From Lysobacter sp. M2-1 (GTDB lineage: Bacteria > Pseudomonadota > Gammaproteobacteria > Xanthomonadales > Xanthomonadaceae), in contig NZ_JAKPBU010000001.1 of assembly GCF_022662495.1 (NCBI RefSeq), positions 496,001 to 560,000 on the forward strand: a stretch of DNA of 64,000 nt. Direction: 5' to 3'. The notes below the pieces were generated by a model. It saw only the letters and a list, made by a program, of their open reading frames with translations. It did no database searches and was not told where the DNA came from. The position numbers and the translations under genes are program-made. Positions within the stretch are counted from its first letter, which is position 1. Each line of letters starts with the position of its first letter. Below are positions 61,322-64,000 of this stretch, piece by piece.

Positions 61322-61647
61322 GCGGGACCTCCGAAGGACATGTCCCTGGGTGAACGCATGACCCGATTGCGTCGGGACAGCTGCAGCCTCTTGGGAGGGC
61401 CGGGCGGGGGCGGAACGGCTGCCGGCTGCGCGCGGATCGGCGCCCGGCGGAGTTCCCGGCCAGGCCGGGGAAGACGGGTCTACTTAACGAAATTTTGCCA
61501 TTACGGACAGGCTCAAATCGCGCCGCAACAAGGCGTTAGCCGCGAATTGACGGGCACAACCGCAGAAGACCGCCCAGGCTCTTCACGCGATCTGAATGTC
61601 TGTTGGCAACAGTGACACGCTGTTTCCACACCCACGGAGCCCCCGAA
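61322..61647. other. Intergenic region before the 64-aa gene
   Basis: 326 bases without a supportable gene. The centre (about 61475-61520) is AT-richer (ACTTAACGAAATTTTGCC) and may hold promoters for both flanking divergent genes. Confidence 0.4.
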
Positions 61648-61842
61648 ATGGCCACCAAACTGGATAAAGCCCTGCGCCGCGAAATCGAGATCGGCGAGAA
61701 GGCCTATACCCTCGTCATCGACCCGCAAGGCCTCAAGCTCACCGAGAAAGGCCACCGCAAGGGCCAGGAGCTGAGCTGGAACGATGTTCTCGGCAGCGGC
61801 GGTGGTTCGTCCACGGCCTGGACCCCCAGCGCCGGGGAGTAA
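61648..61842 (+). CDS. Small conserved-type protein (64 aa)
   Basis: A 64-residue protein starting MATKLDKALRREIEIG, with GGAG 13 bases upstream. It is charged in the N-terminal half, with a beta-strand pattern (KAYTLVIDPQGLKLTEKG), then a Gly/Ser-rich tail. I do not recognise a named domain with confidence. The compact antiparallel-strand pattern and Lys-rich turn suggest a small soluble or nucleic-acid-binding protein; that is a guess. Confidence 0.65.
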   Translation: MATKLDKALRREIEIGEKAYTLVIDPQGLKLTEKGHRKGQELSWNDVLGSGGGSSTAWTPSAGE

Positions 61843-61903
61843 GACGCATCACGCCGCCTCGCACGACGGGCGGCGCAACCGGATCATCCAGACGCCGGCT
61901 GGC

Positions 61904-62422
61904 TCACCCCAGCCGGCGTTTCAGTCCCCAGGCATACATCAGGTAATACCCCAGCAGTAGCCCGGCCATGGCGAACAGACTGGCCTGTCCAGCCAACAGC
62001 GCCGGCAGGCTGTCAGCGACGTGCCAGCGCTGCAACGCCTGCCACAAGCCCAGCGCGATCCGCAGCGCCACCAGCACGGTCAGCAGCAGGACCAGCCAGG
62101 CCCGCGGGGTGTAGAACAGCCCGTGCGGGGTGCGTTCGATGGGAGTGATCCAGATTCCCAGAATTCCGACCATCCCGCCCACGGCCAGCCCGAGCCCCGC
62201 CTGCGGCAGCGCTGCCGGCACCCAGTGTTGGCTGATCCATGCGCCGGCCAGGAACGGCGGCACCGAGGCCAGCAGCATCCATGCGTTCAGACGCACTGCC
62301 AGGGGCCGGGCGCGGCGCCGCGCCTTGCCGTGGCGATAACGTTGCAGGATCGATATCGGGAACAGCACGATCCACAGCGTCAGCACGCCCAGGATCAGCA
62401 GCGGAATCAGCAGCAGCGGCAC
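61904..62422 (-). CDS. DUF1453-like polytopic membrane protein
   Basis: A 172-residue protein with five hydrophobic segments and an RYRHGKARRRARP basic loop after the first. ITPIERTPHGLFYTPRAW before the fourth helix is reminiscent of DUF1453/CcdC-type proteins. Function unknown. It is eight bases downstream of the EamA transporter gene and probably cotranscribed with it. Confidence 0.65.
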   Translation of the reverse strand: MPLLLIPLLILGVLTLWIVLFPISILQRYRHGKARRRARPLAVRLNAWMLLASVPPFLAGAWISQHWVPAALPQAGLGLAVGGMVGILGIWITPIERTPHGLFYTPRAWLVLLLTVLVALRIALGLWQALQRWHVADSLPALLAGQASLFAMAGLLLGYYLMYAWGLKRRLG

Positions 62423-62429
62423 GCCGGCT

Positions 62430-63344
62430 TCAAGGGTGCAGGCTGTCGGCAGGCGCCGACGCGGCTTCGCCGGACTGCCCGCGTTCGCGCCGGAGCAGGT
62501 ACAGCCCGCTGGCGACGATGATCGCAGCCCCGATCCAGGTCACGCGGTCCGGCAGGACGCCCCAGAGGGTCACATCCAGCAACGTGCCCCAGACCAGTGC
62601 GGTGTATTCCAGCGGCGCCACCAGCGACGCCTCGCCGCGACGGAACGCTTCGGTCAGCGCCACCTGGGCCAGCGAACCGGCCACGCCCACGCCAGCAATG
62701 ATCCACAGATGCGCGGGCTGGATCGGCCGCCAGTCGCGCCAGACCAGCAGCGCCGACCCCAGTGCCATCAGGGCCATGAGCCAGAACACCATCGCCTGGG
62801 TGCTGTCGGTGCGTGCCAGCAGGCGCACGGTGATCGCGCTGGCGGCATAGCAGACCGCCGCCAGCAGCACCGCAAGGCCGCCGAGCGTGAGCATGCCCTC
62901 GCCGGTAGGACGCAGGATCACCAGCACGCCGACCAGTCCGACGCCGATCGCGAACCAGCGCCGTGGCCCGACCTTTTCGCCCAGAAACGGCACCGCCATC
63001 GCAGTCACCAGCAGTGGCGCGACAAAGGTGATCGCATACGCGGTGGTCAGCGGCAGCGAGCGCAGGCCATAGACGAACCCGGCCATCATCGCGATGCCCA
63101 GCACGGCGCGCAGCAGGTGCAGGCTCCAGCGCACCCGCAGCAGGCTGCGCGGGCCGACCGTGGCCATGATCCAGACCAGGATGAGGGGCAGCGACGACAG
63201 TCCGCGCAGGGCGCCCACCTGCAGCGGCGGATAGTGCGGTGCCAGCAGCTTCAGCCCCGCGTCCATCAGCGCGAACAGGGCCACCGCCCCCGCCATCAGC
63301 AGCAGCGCGCGCCGGGTATCGCCGTGGACGACGCCGACGGTCAA
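62430..63344 (-). CDS. EamA-family (DMT) transporter
   Basis: A 304-residue inner-membrane protein with ten helices in two EamA repeats (about 15-140 and 155-290). Pieces such as LPLTTAYAITFVAPLLVTAM and APLEYTALVWGTLLDV are typical of RhaT/EamA-like metabolite exporters. The only plausible full-length start is TTG 63344, which overlaps the stop of a 51-aa upstream frame (TTGA), suggesting coupled translation. An internal ATG (residue 17) would cut into the first helix. Confidence 0.88.
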   Translation of the reverse strand: MTVGVVHGDTRRALLLMAGAVALFALMDAGLKLLAPHYPPLQVGALRGLSSLPLILVWIMATVGPRSLLRVRWSLHLLRAVLGIAMMAGFVYGLRSLPLTTAYAITFVAPLLVTAMAVPFLGEKVGPRRWFAIGVGLVGVLVILRPTGEGMLTLGGLAVLLAAVCYAASAITVRLLARTDSTQAMVFWLMALMALGSALLVWRDWRPIQPAHLWIIAGVGVAGSLAQVALTEAFRRGEASLVAPLEYTALVWGTLLDVTLWGVLPDRVTWIGAAIIVASGLYLLRRERGQSGEAASAPADSLHP

Positions 63345-63496
63345 ATCGCCCAGCCGCTCGTGGAACTGGCGATCACGAAGCCGTGTTCAAGGATGGCCAT
63401 GCCGTCGCTGCACGCGGCGCAGCGCTCGATCACGAACGCCGCAAACAGCGCGAACGCACTGCAGGCATCCGCAACCACATGGGTATGGGTCGGCAT
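63341..63496 (-). CDS. Possible 51-aa leader or small protein coupled to the EamA gene
   Basis: A 51-residue frame starting MPTHTHVVADAC with a hydrophobic stretch (AFALFAAFVIERCAAC) and four cysteines. Its TGA overlaps the TTG start of the EamA gene. No family match is apparent and the ribosome-binding site is weak. It may be a true small membrane protein, or a leader frame that governs translation of the transporter. Confidence 0.4.
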   Translation of the reverse strand: MPTHTHVVADACSAFALFAAFVIERCAACSDGMAILEHGFVIASSTSGWAI

Positions 63497-63573
63497 GGCC
63501 GCGTTCCGTCCGGGGAAGCGCGAGTGTAGCCCTGGCGCATGCGCGCCAGGCCCGAACGATGCCGCGGCTGGCG

Positions 63574-64000
63574 TCAGAAGCCGAAGGTGTAGTTCACCCC
63601 GCCACCCAGGTCGGGACTGCCATCCGACAGACCGGTGGAGGCGTAGACCTGGAACTTCGAGCTTGGACCGCTGCTGAAAGCGTAGAAGCCGGTGAGTTCG
63701 CTGCGATCGTCGTAGTCGTCCGCGGCGGCCTGGCGCCAGTCGTACATCGCCCCGAGGCTGCCGCCACCGACTTTCCAGCTGGCGCCGAGGTTGGCGTTGG
63801 TGACGCTGTCCACGCTGATGTAATCCGAGTCGCCCAGCTCGGTATAACCCACACCGCCGAACAGCAGGGTGCCACCGAAGTCGCGATACAGGTCCAGGGC
63901 CAGGCCGTAGTCGTTGGCCCCGGTGCCCAGGCCCTTGTCCTCGTCGGCGGTGGCGATCTTGGCGTTGGCGGTGAGGTCCACGCCGAGCGGACCGCCGGTG
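63574..64000 (-). CDS. Outer-membrane beta-barrel protein (5' truncated by window edge)
   Basis: The C-terminal 142 or so residues of a protein whose start lies beyond the right edge. Alternating hydrophobic strands with acidic turns (LGTGANDYGLALDLYRDFGG, SKFQVYASTGLSDGSPDLGG) end in GVNYTFGF, a terminal phenylalanine typical of outer-membrane barrels. It resembles the transporter/porin-like proteins of aromatic or fatty-acid uptake, but the fragment is too short to say. A GTG at 63981 is internal. Confidence 0.75.
   Translation of the reverse strand, partial: TGGPLGVDLTANAKIATADEDKGLGTGANDYGLALDLYRDFGGTLLFGGVGYTELGDSDYISVDSVTNANLGASWKVGGGSLGAMYDWRQAAADDYDDRSELTGFYAFSSGPSSKFQVYASTGLSDGSPDLGGGVNYTFGF

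Overview
The window is a high-GC (about two-thirds G+C), densely packed gammaproteobacterial chromosome segment. Gene content and order point to the Xanthomonadaceae/Lysobacteraceae (Lysobacter, Luteimonas or Pseudoxanthomonas-like): an Fnr/Anr-type regulator next to a complete cbb3 oxidase cluster, and an atp operon followed by glmU, a two-component system, an ABC exporter and glmS. The family assignment is inference. I see no tRNA, rRNA, CRISPR array, insertion sequence or prophage.

1-17.1 kb is a low-oxygen respiration block. After a translationally coupled pair of PLP enzymes (an amino-acid decarboxylase cut by the left edge and a cysteine-synthase-like protein) comes a nitrite-reduction operon: a small membrane peptide, an AniA-type lipoprotein NirK fused to cytochrome c, NirV and a Sco copper chaperone. 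Two Anr/Fnr-like boxes precede it. After an opposite-strand MgtC/DUF4010 membrane protein comes ccoNOQP-(107 aa)-ccoG-ccoH-ccoI-ccoS-SafE, preceded by a perfect Fnr/Anr box. The anr gene (four FNR-type cysteines) ends the block, with queD divergent from it.

17.2-32.1 kb holds a phasin with tandem operator-like palindromes, two divergently transcribed RND adaptor/pump pairs around a shared control region, bioD, a free methionine-R-sulfoxide reductase with a TfoX-C protein, a Rieske oxygenase and glmS.

32.1-40.0 kb is the most distinctive unit: HlyD adaptor, 72-aa orphan protein, MacB-like ATPase, two FtsX/MacB-type permeases, a sigma-54 activator response regulator (GAYTGA variant) and an NtrY-like sensor kinase. 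A textbook sigma-54 promoter lies before the first gene, with two palindromes centred at about -97 and -78. This looks like a self-contained sigma-54-controlled export system.

40.1-51.9 kb carries glmU, a GT39-like membrane protein with a GtrA flippase-like protein, the full atpIBEFHAGDC operon on the minus strand, and a DUF2061 membrane protein behind a Fur-box promoter. 52-64 kb contains a secreted amidase with a lysozyme-like domain, an aceF-mscS-lpdA operon (no aceE in the window), an OmpW-like porin, two DMT-type permeases, small unknown proteins, and an outer-membrane beta-barrel cut by the right edge.

Several GC-rich inverted-repeat families are scattered between genes, notably in the atp operon spacers. 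In three places the repeat starts exactly at, and supplies, the stop codon of the adjacent gene.
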